In this document: positions 1 through 12,900 of the stretch, one piece after another | Layout: each line of letters begins with the position of its first letter | How positions within the stretch are numbered: position 1 is the stretch's first letter | Source of the DNA: Calendula officinalis | Taxonomy: Eukaryota; Streptophyta; Magnoliopsida; Asterales; Asteraceae | Assembly (NCBI GenBank): GCA_963853835.1 | Contig: OY970820.1 | Span: 43,684,907 to 43,748,906, forward strand | Direction of reading: 5' to 3' | Length of the DNA stretch: 64,000 bases | The notes under the pieces: model-generated | Database searches by the model: none | What the model was told of the DNA's origin: nothing | What the model saw: only the letters and a program-made list of their open reading frames with translations | Made by a program: the position numbers and the translations under genes

Positions 1-175
1 TGTAGCCGTACTGTTTAGTACTGATCAGTAGTAACTTGTATACTACTGCGATCAGTAGTAAGTAATAAATATTTAGTACTGATGTTGAATACTGCCTCAT
101 TAGTAGTAAAATGATAGAGCAGTAGTAATTTTCGATTTAGATTTACTACTGAGTAAGATCAGTAGTAAAATTGAA
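1..175. repeat. Degenerate short repeats rich in CAGTAGTAA
   Basis: Five copies of the core AGTAGTAA occur in 175 bases, several joined to TACTGATC or GATCAG so that they form imperfect palindromes. Mirror-image TTACTACTGA also appears. I read this as the tail of a small non-coding transposon or satellite fragment that begins outside the window. It ends about 140 bases upstream of the histone start codon, so it may form part of that promoter. The family is not recognised. Confidence 0.45.
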
Positions 176-313
176 ATTTTGTTATTTGGACCCTAGATTG
201 TTCCCGTACTCAATCAATAAATTAAACTATGGATCGGCACCATAACAATTTCTCAAGCTCGATCAATCACTCATCAATCACAAGTTCTCCTGCTCATCTT
301 TCAATTTCAATCA

Positions 314-661
314 ATGGCACCAACGAAAGGAGAAAAGAAACCTGCTGAAAAGAAGCCATCGTCCGCCGATAAGAAGCCATTAAAGGCGGAGAAGAAGAAG
401 ATCTACTTGTTCAAGGTGTTGAAACAAGTTCATTCTGATATCGGTATCTCCGGTAAAGCCATGGGAATCACGACCAGTTTTATCGGCGATATTTTCGAGA
501 AGCTTGCTGCCGAATCATCTCGTCTCGCTCGTATCAACAAAAAGCCAACAATCACTTCTCTTGAGATCCAGACTGCCGGTCGCCTTGTGTTGCCCGGTGA
601 GTTGTTGAAGCACGCTGTTTCTAAGGGAACCAAAGTTGTTACCAAATTCACTAGCTCTTAG
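314..661 (+). CDS. Divergent short histone H2B
   Basis: Intronless 115-residue histone H2B. It forms a dimer with H2A in the nucleosome. A lysine-rich tail with EKKPAEKKP (residues 1-29) leads straight into the histone fold at KIYLFKVLKQVH, so the linker and usual VETY before alpha-1 are missing; typical plant H2B is about 140-150 residues. The C-terminus keeps the lysine ubiquitinated in other H2Bs (VVTKFTSS). Several normally invariant positions differ (remembered family sequence, human numbering): P50 to S, R92 to L, V98 to G, A107 to L and E113 to K. E113 belongs to the nucleosome acidic patch; E105 is kept. The ATG at 314 is the first in a good context (TCAATGGC). The frame is open throughout, so this is more likely a variant gene than a dead copy, although a young retrocopy cannot be excluded. 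Confidence 0.9.
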   Translation: MAPTKGEKKPAEKKPSSADKKPLKAEKKKIYLFKVLKQVHSDIGISGKAMGITTSFIGDIFEKLAAESSRLARINKKPTITSLEIQTAGRLVLPGELLKHAVSKGTKVVTKFTSS

Positions 662-981
662 ATCTGTCATTAAAAAGCGAGATGTGTTTTTCATTGTCTA
701 CGGCCGTACTGAAGTATTGCTTGATAGATCTAGGGCTTGTAAATGGTATGCTTCATAATATCTTATGCTCGTGGTGTACGCGACGTCACGATACCTTGGC
801 CGTTTTTAAAATCTTCATTGGCTATATAGTAAATATATATTAAGGGAGGGATTGAACTCGAAATTTTTAGGAAGTTATCCAAAAATCAATTTCAAGGTTT
901 TCTAAACAAAAAATAAATTTTCTAAATGAATCCAAAATAGATTTGAAAACCATTGTCATCAGACCACCACATAATTACATG
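662..981. other. H2B 3' flank, no gene seen
   Basis: AT-rich sequence that should contain the H2B 3' UTR and polyadenylation region. I see no convincing coding signal. Confidence 0.4.
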
Positions 982-1492
982 TAGGGCTGTCGAAAATAAC
1001 CAAAACCCGCCTACCTGCCTGACCCGTTAGGAATTTGGGTAGATCGGGTCGGGTAGTTCGGGTAACGGGTAGAAACATTTGGGTATCGGGTAACCCGAAT
1101 ATAATACGGATCGGGTATAAGGTAATATTTTAAGTTGGCGGGTATACCCGAAATAACCAAATTTTATTATAAGGAATTTTTAAAGGTAATATTTCACAAT
1201 TTTATAAATAAAATAAGATCGTCATGTTTGAAGTCCATGAATTTCATCTAAACGTCAATGATATAGTCTCATGTTGGTTGGAGTTTGGTAAAATTACGGA
1301 CAAATATTGTATATTAAGATCGGAATATAAACATAGTGGTCCCCGACAATACAAGGTGCAAATTCTCGGGTATTAGTGGATATACCCGTACCCGACCCGT
1401 TACCCAAACTACCCATATCCAAATACCCGAATTTAATTTGATTTGATATTGGGTATTTTTTATATTTGAAAAAACCCGTGCTACTCGATCAC
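982..1492. mobile_element. hAT-type MITE, right end lost
   Basis: Starts with TAGGGCTGTCGAAAATAACC and shares its length with the intact element at 21585-22139, including the GGGTCGGGTA-rich ends and an AT-rich centre. The right end stops near AAACCCGTGCTACTCG; the expected terminal CACCCCTA is missing and no 8-bp duplication can be found. It is an older, decayed copy of the same family. Confidence 0.7.
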
Positions 1493-3237
1493 TACTAACG
1501 TTTCAAGAATAACATGCATTTAATTCACTATTAAAGTTAATCCTTTATTATTTCACATTTTAATATGTGTTAATGTTTGCAGTTACACTTTGCCCTTTCA
1601 CATACTATCAGAAACTTGATCATCATTTTTTCTTCACCTTGATCGTTTGGATTCTTCACACCCGTAATTATCTTTGACTAAACCCAAGGCACCTCTTTAT
1701 TTCAATATAAAACCTAAAGTTGGTGATATTCGTGGTTGCAAAGCTTTGACTAATTAAACTTGAAGCATGTTTATCCTTAATTAGAAGTGAAGAAAACCAA
1801 TTATCTCGACCGATTAATACTTATCATATTTGATGCAGGTTGGCCATGTGAACAATACACATAGAATGTGTTCAAGGAGATGTTTATCATGATGCACAAC
1901 AAATGCTTCTCCATCATGTAAAATGCTTAAAGATCGCACCACTTTTGAAGAAAACAAAGTTGCTGTTTTTTTTTTATTGTCGTTATGTTATATAAGGTAT
2001 TCTTTATGTAATCTAATGTAATCTTTTATTCTGTTTTAAATATTATTGATAATGTAAAATAACAACTACAAACTGAGGCACTTGCTGATGATCATCTTCT
2101 TCAACTATAACCACCACAAAGGTAACAATCTATTTGTTTAAATTTTTAGGGTTGTTTTGATTACATATTGTTTCTGAATTTATCGTGATGCGGACAAGCA
2201 CCACTCCCTCTCGCCAATTATAACCGCCGAATATGAAAAGCACCCATAAAACATTCAATTACAGTTACTTTATTCCATATGACCTTATTTTCTTTAGTTA
2301 TTAAAACTCTCCATATACAAACTTCATAGATTATACCAACTTGCATAAATTTTTCGGTTTTTAATCTCTCTTTTTTTTATATAAAAAAAAGGTTAATGAG
2401 AATTTCTCAACGAGATTGAGAAGGAAAGTGAGGTTTGAAGAAAGAAGTCAAGCCAATCAAAAGAGGGTGAATCTTTTAATCCTGAATAAACTCTATTATA
2501 TTGCTTTTACATAATGTTTAATATAAGAACAAAAATATCAAAGTGAATATAAGCATTCATATTTTGTGATTAACATGTTTTGTGTTATATATGCTAATAT
2601 AAGCATTCATGTTTTTTACTTATATTTTCCTCCGCCACACTTTTCTTTGTTCATACTTTGTAGGTGATCCTAATAACATTTTATCTTCAACAAAGTCCGT
2701 GCATTGCACGGGCCATGCTGCCTTAAAAGTAGGTTGTTTTGGAAACAAATACAAAATTGAAGTACGTTTTAAGGAACAACATTTCTCAATTCTCATAGAC
2801 TATAACTAATTGTATTATCTTGTCCCTTATAATCTATCACTGTTAGTGTATAAACTTTGATTATTAATATAGATAGATAATGGTCTTTTAATTGTGATTA
2901 ATAATATAGTAACTATACATGTAATTCTCCCTTTTAAAATGCTCCTTAACATGAGTACATGTACATGACTTTGGTTTTCATCTGTTGTCTACACTTGAAT
3001 AGAAAAGGTAACGTTAATTGTGGCGGGAATCAAGGTTTTTGTTTGACGGTACTTGTATAATATTTTAAAAGGTAGTCTTGAAACATACTATTTCATTAGT
3101 GTCTATTGTATCATACTTTGTATAATATATCAACTTGTTATTCTGGATAGGTTGGTTCAAACATATATATTTCATTGTAAGAGCTCTTGATCTTCAAATA
3201 CTGAACTAATATGGTTAGGAAGGTCCTTTTTAATATA
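1493..3237. other. Intergenic, nothing identified
   Basis: AT-rich DNA without supportable genes. Near 2698 a GC-rich near-palindrome (CCGTGCATTGCACGG) occurs, a kind of motif often seen near ends of plant repeats, but no element boundaries could be set. Confidence 0.4.
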
Positions 3238-3600
3238 TGTAGCCATGTCAGGATCTCCGTCAAGAAAGAAGCACTCGTGAAATTTTTTGACTAACTCGTT
3301 GTATAAAATATCCTCACAAATACCTGCTGACATTTTGGTTCTTCGATGGGTTGGAAAGAAACATGTGTGTATGGATCTAACCGCAATTTCTCCTCTCGTA
3401 GGTTTGTTTTAGTTTGTCACATGTTGTTTTGTAGCTGCTCATGGAAACTGACAGAACATGAGAAAAATGTATTGAAAATCAACACATTTTTATTAGTTTC
3501 ATGTTTGATATATGTGGTTTCCTTGAACCTCGGGTGGTGGAGCTCTTCAACAGGGTCCAATGAGTTATACATAGTAATATTATGTAATATGGATTGTTTT
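3238..3600 (+). pseudogene. Decayed transposon-derived coding relic
   Basis: Three broken stretches in different frames resemble one protein family that is very common in plant repeats. They are VRISVKKEALVKFF (from about 3247), then PADILVLRWVGKKHVCMDLT followed by AISPLVGLF and a stop (about 3330-3415), then IENQHIFISFMFDICGFLEP followed by RVVELFNRVQ (about 3473-3562). I recall the conserved forms as PADxLxxxW-KhxCxDLTxxSPLxG and IENQHxF, seen next to reverse-transcriptase-like proteins in asterid annotations. I cannot name the family with certainty. Stops and frameshifts show that it is dead. Confidence 0.6.
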
Positions 3601-3916
3601 CAAAACGATTAATTTTATAATTTAAAAAGGCTAATTGTCTAACTATATCTTTTAATATAGTGAAATAATCATTTTATGCTTTTATTTTTAAATATCATTA
3701 ATATCATTTTATTCAAAATGAATAGACTAACTAATAATCCATTTAATCTATTACGGTTCTTCTTATAATATTTTAATTAAAATATTGTGAAACCAATATT
3801 CTAGTATATTATTATTGTGATACGGAAGGAGGAAGTATAAATTATGAAAATGAACAATCATTGTTTATGCAAGAAAGCTGCAAATTCTCTTTTCTCCTCA
3901 AATGTTTAGTTATAGA
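3601..3916. other. AT-rich intergenic DNA
   Basis: No gene or repeat recognised. The last five bases before the LTR (ATAGA, 3912-3916) match the ATACA at 18737-18741 at four of five positions and are the probable target-site duplication of the retrotransposon. Confidence 0.5.
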
Positions 3917-4406
3917 TGTAGGAGTTAATATCAATTTTCATTAATAAAATACAATTATAATAAGGGAAATTGACGAAAAACATTTACAAAAATTGAAACA
4001 AAATAAATAGAACAAATAAGTACAAGGTTTTAGTTGAGTCTCGTGAAATTCACGATCCCCTTAAAATAGATTTGTTGTCTATTTCCCGGGGTAAAACAAC
4101 CGAGTAGTTTTACACAACCGGATATAATCCAAGCCAGAGCACTAACCGAAGTTAAGAGTGTTTTCTTAGGAGAGAAAGTTGTGAAAGAAGAAGTAGGTGA
4201 GTGAAGGTGTGTCTACAAATGAGACTCAAGGTCTCCTTTTATAGTGTAAAATGAAGACTAATGTTTACTCAAAACATTAAGTGCATTCATTATCATTAAA
4301 CAAGAAATCAAAACAGTAATCTGCACTAATTGCAGAATTTTCGTAACTGTTCTGCTCAGTCCAGGAACCCAGTCCGAGAACTCGGTATCAGAAGTCAGCG
4401 CTGCAG

Positions 4407-4590
4407 GTCAGTATTGGAAGTCAGTATCAGCATGTCAGTATTGGAAGTCAGTATCAGCATGTCAGTATCAGACTGCAGCTGCGCAAGTCAGTATCAGACT
4501 GCAACTGCGCAGGTCAGTATCAGTCTGCAACTGCACATGTCAGTATCAGACTGCTATTGCGCAAGTCAGTATCAGACTGCAGCTCAGTAC
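4407..4590. repeat. Minisatellite in the 3' LTR
   Basis: Two 27-bp units beginning GTCAGTATTGGAAG (4407-4460) are followed by five 26-bp units beginning GTCAGTATCAGACTGC (from 4461, 4487, 4513, 4539 and 4565). The 5' LTR has one partial 27-bp unit (8901) and three 26-bp units (8914, 8940, 8966). The arrays therefore changed length after insertion, since both LTRs start identical. Confidence 0.85.
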
Positions 4591-5065
4591 ACGTCGAACA
4601 CTCAGTGCGAGGAGGTCGGTATTGATCGGTTCAGTACTAAGGTGGTCAGTATGAAAACATCAGTACTGAGGAGGTCAGTACGAGACAACTGCAGTGTCAA
4701 TGAGGTGCAAAAAGTGACCCGCACGAGCCCGGAATTTCGGAGCTGCATTCGTGTCCGCAGGTCGCTCGGGCGTACACGAGTTCAAGCCATTTCGGGCAAC
4801 TCAGTCCAAATTATTTGCACTGCGGGTAAAACCCATGCATATGGATTTAATCTTCCATACTACTTCCGACCTTATAAACCAACAAATGGTTTGATCTTTT
4901 TTCAATGTGGGATACTCTCCCACTTCCCCACTTCCAAGATTTCTTGTATCAAACACCCTACTTGTCGATATCTCATTCACCACAACTCGACTTTGGACAC
5001 GCTATATACCGTTGCGTAGCTCTCACGAAGGAGAACACAAAGCTACCAACCAATAACTATATATA

Positions 5066-5176
<111 letters not shown>

Positions 5177-5220
5177 TCCAAAGTTGGTGAAAAATCATTT
5201 TATCACAACTTTTTCCAACA

Positions 5221-5234
5221 ATCCCCCACATGAA
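5221..5234 (-). promoter_or_regulatory. Polypurine tract
   Basis: Minus-strand ATGTGGGGGAT lies directly against the 3' LTR, where plus-strand DNA synthesis is primed. Position and base content fit; it also fixes the element's orientation as minus. Confidence 0.75.
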
Positions 5235-6443
5235 TAGAGATCGATTGAAAACACCACAAAACATCGATAAATGTTCAACAGTTAAGTCTTGCATAGGATA
5301 GGTAGGTGTTAGCCTTTGAACCCTCCCTTGAGAAGCACACTTAGTCTCCTAGCAGTCAGTAGACGCGATGTCCTTGAACTGAGTCCGCCTTTTATGTAGA
5401 CGACAATATACATTCTCACAAGACTCTCCCTAACTTGTTCATATCCTCTTATCGTGCCCGTCTTGGTCATGGACACTGCCTAGTTCTGCGAGAGCTACTA
5501 TGAATTGTGCCCAACAATTCCATTCGAAGCGACCCCACTTCTCCCTCACATAGGTGATTCTCTACCACGAATCATTAAAAGCCATAGTGCTTATCCTCAT
5601 TGTCATTGAACTAGGAATGGACTAGGAAGTAGTACAATGTACTCCTCCGTTACCCCCACAATGACATCCCTTCGTTTATACAATTAGGTTGTCCTATTGA
5701 ACCTAGATCTTGGGATCTCCAGTTAACTAGGTTAGGTTTCCTTCGCATAAACTTTTATTCCAATGGTTTTAGTCTCATTCCATAACTAACTCTCTACTTA
5801 AGACTTTTTCATAAGCGGATCCGCAATGTTATCATTTAACTTTTATAGTCAATCATGATAACTTCACTTGAGAGTAGTTGTCATATCATATTATGTCTTA
5901 CTATTATACATTGTACACTTGACTAATGTAAATGTAAGACAATAATATATACCAATATATACATCAATTATTTGGAATATCTTTCTTAATTGATGTAATT
6001 TTCTATTAAGATGAATTAATACCTTAGCAAGGTACCCCCACATTCGTAAGTATTTATTAGACGATTTTCTTTCAAACCAAAATTCATACGATGTTTCATC
6101 TTATCCTCACGGGTTATCTTATATAAAAGATAAGTAGTCGACACACGACTTACCCCCACATTTGTACAAATTAATGTATCAATCACTTCATATTTACTTT
6201 TCTCTAAAGTAAAGTTACACTCTTTCGTGTACATCAAGGAGTTTTGGTTATTTCTTTCAACCAAATGGAAGGATGTATTCGTTACATTTGCGAATTTTAA
6301 TCGATGTGGAATGTATTTTAAATTTAATTTAAATAAAATAGGACTTTAAATTAAAATTTCTTGACATAATTGTAAGTAACATAAGAATAAGAAACATAAT
6401 AAAGTTTTATTCCTAATAATCATTTATTCAAATAACATTTAAT
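5235..6443 (-). other. Non-coding internal region of the retrotransposon
   Basis: About 1.2 kb between the stop codon of gag-pro and the polypurine tract. No integrase, reverse transcriptase or RNase H motifs are seen in any frame. The usual pol region has been replaced by unrelated sequence. Confidence 0.6.
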
Positions 6444-7808
6444 TTAAACGACATTTAATTTAAACATGTCGTTAAGGGCATAGCCCTTCCCCACAAACAT
6501 TCCACTTTTGGTTAACACAACCTTGTCCGATTCAAATACTAAACGAAAACCAAACTTGTTCAACAACCACCCGGAAACAAGATTCTTACGAATCTCCGGC
6601 ACATACAACACATTGCTCAACACAAGTTCTTTTCCCGAGGTCATCTTCAAGACCACTTTTCCTTCTCCTTTCATATCGGCCGTCGCTGCATTCCCCATAA
6701 ACAACTTTTCACCATTGTCAACCTCTTTGAACGTGGTGAAGCGGGCTCGATCAAAACAAACATGACGGGTAGCACCCGTATCAACGAACCAACCACCATC
6801 ATTAGTTCCTACCAAGTTCACTTCCGAGATCATTGCCGTGATATCGGATATGATTGCCACAAGTTGCATATGTTCATCACTATGCCCCACCACATTGACT
6901 TCATGTGCATTTTTCCCGTTTCGGTTCTTACATTCCGAAACCCTATGACCCTTTTGGTCACAATTGTAGCACGTACCATTGAACTTGTGGAATTTCTTTT
7001 TCACAATCCCATCTTTTGGATTCAAATGATCATTCTTGTTCTTGACCACATCTTTTCCTTTGTTTCTCCTAGAAGATTCCCCATTCTCAACAACATTAGC
7101 TTTTGCCGACTCGGGCAAGTAACTAATCTTTTGAGCAACTTTATTGTCTTCTTCAATACGAAGACGAACAATAAGATCTTCAATGGACATTTCCTTTCGC
7201 TTATGCATAAGGTAATTTTTGAAGTCCAACCAACTAGGAGGTAACTTTTCAATAATAGCCGCGACTTGGAAGGTCTCACTAAGCACCATTCCTTCGGCAT
7301 GTATGTCATGTAACAATTCTTGCACTTGACTCATCACGGTTTTTGAGTCAATCATCTTGAAATCCAAGAACCGGGCAACTACAAATTTCTTTGTTCCGGC
7401 ATCTTCGGTCTTGTATATGCGATCTAGCGACTCCCATAAGAGTTTGGACGTCATTATTTTGCAACACACGTTGTACAAAGAATCAATCAAGCCGTTCAAG
7501 ACATAATTTCGGCAAATGTAATCCGAATGCTTCCATGCATCTACCGCGTTCACGGATTGAACATCGGTCTCCCCATCAACGATCGTAGGAGTGGATTCGG
7601 TCAAGAACCTTGCAAGGTTCAACGTGGTCAAGTAGAAGAACATCTTTTGTTGCCATCTTTTAAAGTTCAAACCATTGAACTTTTCGGGCCTTTCGGCATG
7701 GTTGGCAACGGTGTTCACGGCTACTTGGGTTCCAACCAAAGGAATGGCATTCACAATAGGTGGAGTCAACACGGTGGATGTCGGCGGTGTATCCATTCCA
7801 CTTTCCAT
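6444..7808 (-). CDS. Copia-type Gag-protease polyprotein
   Basis: Open frame of 454 codons. Residues about 40-230 are a UBN2/copia-type Gag (FNGLNFKRWQQKMFFYLTTL, then KLLWESLDRIYKTEDAG, SQVQELLHDI and EKLPPSWLDFKNYL). Residues about 280-297 are a CCHC zinc knuckle (CYNCDQKGHRVSEC) that binds RNA. Residues about 340-440 are a retropepsin-like protease with the catalytic triplet in WFVDTGATRHVC and a flap-like LYVPEIRKNLVSG. The frame stops just after MFVGKGYALNDMFKL, where the GAG-pre-integrase segment would begin, and nothing downstream continues pol. The intact frame suggests fairly recent activity or selection for Gag function. The product should build virus-like particles in the cytoplasm and needs polymerase supplied by another element. 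Confidence 0.88.
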   Translation of the reverse strand: MESGMDTPPTSTVLTPPIVNAIPLVGTQVAVNTVANHAERPEKFNGLNFKRWQQKMFFYLTTLNLARFLTESTPTIVDGETDVQSVNAVDAWKHSDYICRNYVLNGLIDSLYNVCCKIMTSKLLWESLDRIYKTEDAGTKKFVVARFLDFKMIDSKTVMSQVQELLHDIHAEGMVLSETFQVAAIIEKLPPSWLDFKNYLMHKRKEMSIEDLIVRLRIEEDNKVAQKISYLPESAKANVVENGESSRRNKGKDVVKNKNDHLNPKDGIVKKKFHKFNGTCYNCDQKGHRVSECKNRNGKNAHEVNVVGHSDEHMQLVAIISDITAMISEVNLVGTNDGGWFVDTGATRHVCFDRARFTTFKEVDNGEKLFMGNAATADMKGEGKVVLKMTSGKELVLSNVLYVPEIRKNLVSGWLLNKFGFRLVFESDKVVLTKSGMFVGKGYALNDMFKLNVV

Positions 7809-8423
7809 CTTTCAACTGAAAAATACAAATAAGACAAATTAGTCTTAATCCAAAATTATATAAGTTTCTCAAATACAACTAGCTAAAAGATATATTTCAA
7901 GTAACATCCTTTTAGGAATCAACTCAAGAAGTCAAAGACTATCTTGTATCTTTTCAACTATTGTAACTTTCGAAACTTTATAACTATCAACCACAAGTTT
8001 CATAAGAAACTCCAAAAATTCTCAAATTTTGAAAGCAAAATTCTAGATGCCAAAGCAATCCATAGATAAAAATCCCGAAGAATTTTAGCTTTTCACAAGT
8101 ATGAGAAATCAAGTAGCCAAAGCAAACTTGATTACCAAAATTTTTAAATCCAAAATTGTTTTAAACAATATATCAAGTTATTTAAAATCAAACTTTAAAA
8201 CTCGATATACTAAACTTTAAATCCAAAAATTTGATTTAACAATTTAAACAAAATAAAATTGGAAATTTTCTTTTTTCTAAAAACTCAATTGAACCTTTTT
8301 GTTCTATAAAACGTTTCAATCACCACTTTTTCCGAATCTATGCTATTAACGAGAAAAATCCGAAAAAAAAATATGTATTTTCCAACCGGTATTAGCTTAG
8401 AGAGGAAAAATCTATTTTAAGTT
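7809..8423 (-). other. Retrotransposon 5' leader
   Basis: Untranslated region between the 5' LTR and the gag start, AT-rich and without ORFs. A primer-binding site is not obvious at the LTR edge. A tRNA-Met-like TGGTATTAGCTC occurs just inside both LTR ends rather than after the 5' LTR, so I leave the primer site unassigned. Confidence 0.45.
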
Positions 8424-9673
<1,250 letters not shown>

Positions 9674-9969
9674 GGTATGCAGCCAATCAGATTGCAGGAA
9701 ATGATAATTAAAAAAATATTTAATTAATAAAATCGGAAAGGGTATTTTTGTCAACTTGCAAATCCTGTAGATATGGAAAGAATATCATAAAACGTTTTCT
9801 TCCTAAAAAAAATGGGGATTCAGTTTTGATTTAGATTACCACGATCGGTATCTAAACCCACAGCCGTTTTGTAGTCTTATTCGACAATTCTACATGAACC
9901 CTAATAATCGACAATTCCCCAGCCGTTTTGTAAAAATCGACTGAAATCACCAACCCGTATAGAAGAAAA

Positions 9970-12900
9970 ATGAATAATGATCAAGGAATATCAATAATTT
10001 CACAAGAAAACTTGAATGAAGACTATTATGAAGAACGAACACCAGAAAATTTTGCAGATTTTGTAGATGAAACAATGGGTACGTTTTATGTTTTTTTCAA
10101 TTTTTAAATTCTTAATTAATATAACGTCTTCTTCCTAAAAAATATATTATAAGAAAATCGTATGGAATGATTCAGATTATGTGTAACATAATAAACTGTT
10201 TGGTGTATGAATGTATAATTTCTATGTGAGAAACATTTGATGTTATCGACATTTAATTGAACACCTATACTGTATGTTGAAGGTTTGGCTACATATGTAA
10301 TTTGTATACGAGGAAAGTTTAATATGGAATTAAAAGATAACTTTTGTATAATATTAGTGTACATTTTACTGATATTTGCATTGGCTGTTCAAGATAGTTT
10401 GATTATAATGGTTTTTTACAAAAATTTCAATGATAGTTTGATTTTACTAATATTGAATTAGCTGTTCAAGATAATTTACTTTTTCTGCATTGATTGTTAA
10501 AGATAGTTTAAATGCATTGGATGTTAATGTTAGTGTTATTGCATTGCATGTATAGACTGCTTGTAAAGACTGTTATGTTAAATAAATGTTAAGTGCACTT
10601 GATGTTATTGTTATAGGTGTTGAATTGAATGTTAATTTAATGAATAAAACGATGAAAACACAAATGATGATGCATCGGATGAGTTTTACAGTTCTGAATA
10701 AGTTTTGTTAATACTTAAAAAAAAGTACCTTTTTAACCAAAAACAACCGGTGTTCTAATTTAATCATCCAATGTTCTAATTTAACAACCGGTGCTATAAA
10801 TACGTGCATTTGAAGTTATTTGTACATATGATGTTTTATATACTATTAAATCAAATTATATGACAACATTTCATTATTAGCAATTCACAACCAACGCTGT
10901 TACAAATACACTCCATGAATGACTTAATTATATTTGTGTTGATTAATTAATTATGTTTTATTTTTGGAATTAAAATCAGGTGTCGATAAAAGTATTGTAG
11001 AGCTATTGCCAACACCGGAAGGTACTAAATATTGGATACCAGAAGTCGCTGACGCTGATATACCAAAAGTGGGTACCGTATACGAAAATTTTGATAAATG
11101 TTATGAGATGTACAAAGCATACTCGCAATTGGCAAGATTTAACATAAGAAAAGACTGTGTAAAATGGTATAAGGGTGAGATAACACACAAGTATATAGTG
11201 TGCAGCCGTGGAGGTAAATCAAGGACGAAGATTGATAAAAATACATTAAATGAATCTGTAAACGATAAGACATCAGTTGACGGGAAGATTAAAAAAAAAA
11301 AAGAAGGACATCTTCTAAAGTCACAGGATGTCCCGCGAAGATTGGTTTTACTGCAGTGAGGGGTACACAAGCGTTTACAATATCAGTGTTTGTTGAAAAC
11401 CACAATCATGAGTTAATGAATAAACGAAACATGGATTTGTCTAAAGCACGAAGAGAGTTAAAATATTCGGAATTTAAATGCATGCATCAAGCAGCGTTGG
11501 CAAATCTGAGTGCCACAAAGGCGCATAGGTTAAAAGTTTCGCTAATGGGCGGATACGACGGTGTCCGAGGAATGCCACAAGATTGGAGGAATTTTAGGAG
11601 AGCGGTGAATAAGTTCATTGGAGAAGACGACGCTCAAATGATAGTTGATAAAATGCTGAAAAGGCAAGCACATGTTCCCGGTTTCTCATTTGAGTACCTC
11701 CTAAAAGATTCTGAGCTCGTTTGTATGTATTGGGCTGATGAAACCATCAAGGCGAACTATGACGTATTCGGTGACGTTTTGTCATTTGATGCAACATTCC
11801 AAACAAACAAGTACGATACATATGTTGTTCTGATTTTAATTTTCCGCAATTATACATACAGTAAGTACACTAACACTTAATGGTATTGTTTGTAGGTATG
11901 ACTTTATTTTTGTCCCTTTCACTGGGATCGATAACAACACCAAATGTGTGACATTCGGTGCAGCTTTACTATCAGACGAAACAGTTGAATCGTACTCGTG
12001 GATGCTCGAGGCTTTTAAGAAGGTTCATGGTAAACAACCACCATTGGTTGTGACCGACCAAGACCCAGCTTTAAGGATTGCCATAGTTAACCAATTACCT
12101 GAATCAAGACACAGATTATGTATGTGGCATATTACACAAAAACTTCCGGGGAGGGTATGTTAACTGATTTAACATGATTATTACTTTTAACTGATTTGTA
12201 CATTTAATGTTGTATGTATTATTAACTTTATTTTAAACAGGTTCTTGGTGATTTACCCGTTGACACTTTGTTTAGGAAAGATTTTCACAAATTAATATGG
12301 AATGTGTATATTGAGCCGGAAGTGTTTGAAGAACGATGGGGTGAATTGATTAGTAAATACAACCTATCAGGTAACAAATGGTTGTCTGATATGTATACAC
12401 TAAGAGATCGTTGGATACCGGCATACTTTAAAGACTACCCAATGTGCGGGTTAATGAAGACAACATCTCGATCTGAAAGTTCGAATAAGTTTTTTCAAAT
12501 GTTTGAAGATAGTGGGAGCACATTTGTTCATTTCATGCTATATTTTGAACAAGCTATGGAGTTGCAAAGATACCACCAGCGTACAACAGAGAACAAGGAT
12601 GACGGGACGAAGTTGAAAAATCTTACCGACCTGGCCATTGAGAAACATGCTAGCCAAGTGTACACACAAGCGGTATTTAGAGATGTTCAAAATGAAATAT
12701 ATAAAGGGCTTTATTCCTGTTCGCAAATTCAGACAGATGATGAAGGTGACATCCAATGGTCAATGATTGAACAAAGGGAAAAGTCATTAAAAGTTGTTGT
12801 AACAACCAAGGTAAGCTTTAATAGTATAATTTTGGTTTTGCAACATAATGTGTATGTCAATCTGTTAACATCATATGTAGTGATTTTGTCGCATTATATA

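Noticed and set aside
1..175. CRISPR-like spacing of the AGTAGTAA repeats
   Set aside because: Repeats are too short and irregularly spaced, and this is a plant nuclear sequence.
430..651. Minus-strand frame opposite the histone gene
   Set aside because: Shadow of the H2B coding sequence, with no family features.
4330..5019. 229-codon plus-strand frame in the LTR
   Set aside because: It is a translation of the LTR minisatellite and GC-rich block, antisense to the element, and is disrupted in the other LTR.
6508..7244. Plus-strand frames opposite gag-pro
   Set aside because: Antisense shadows of the retrotransposon polyprotein.
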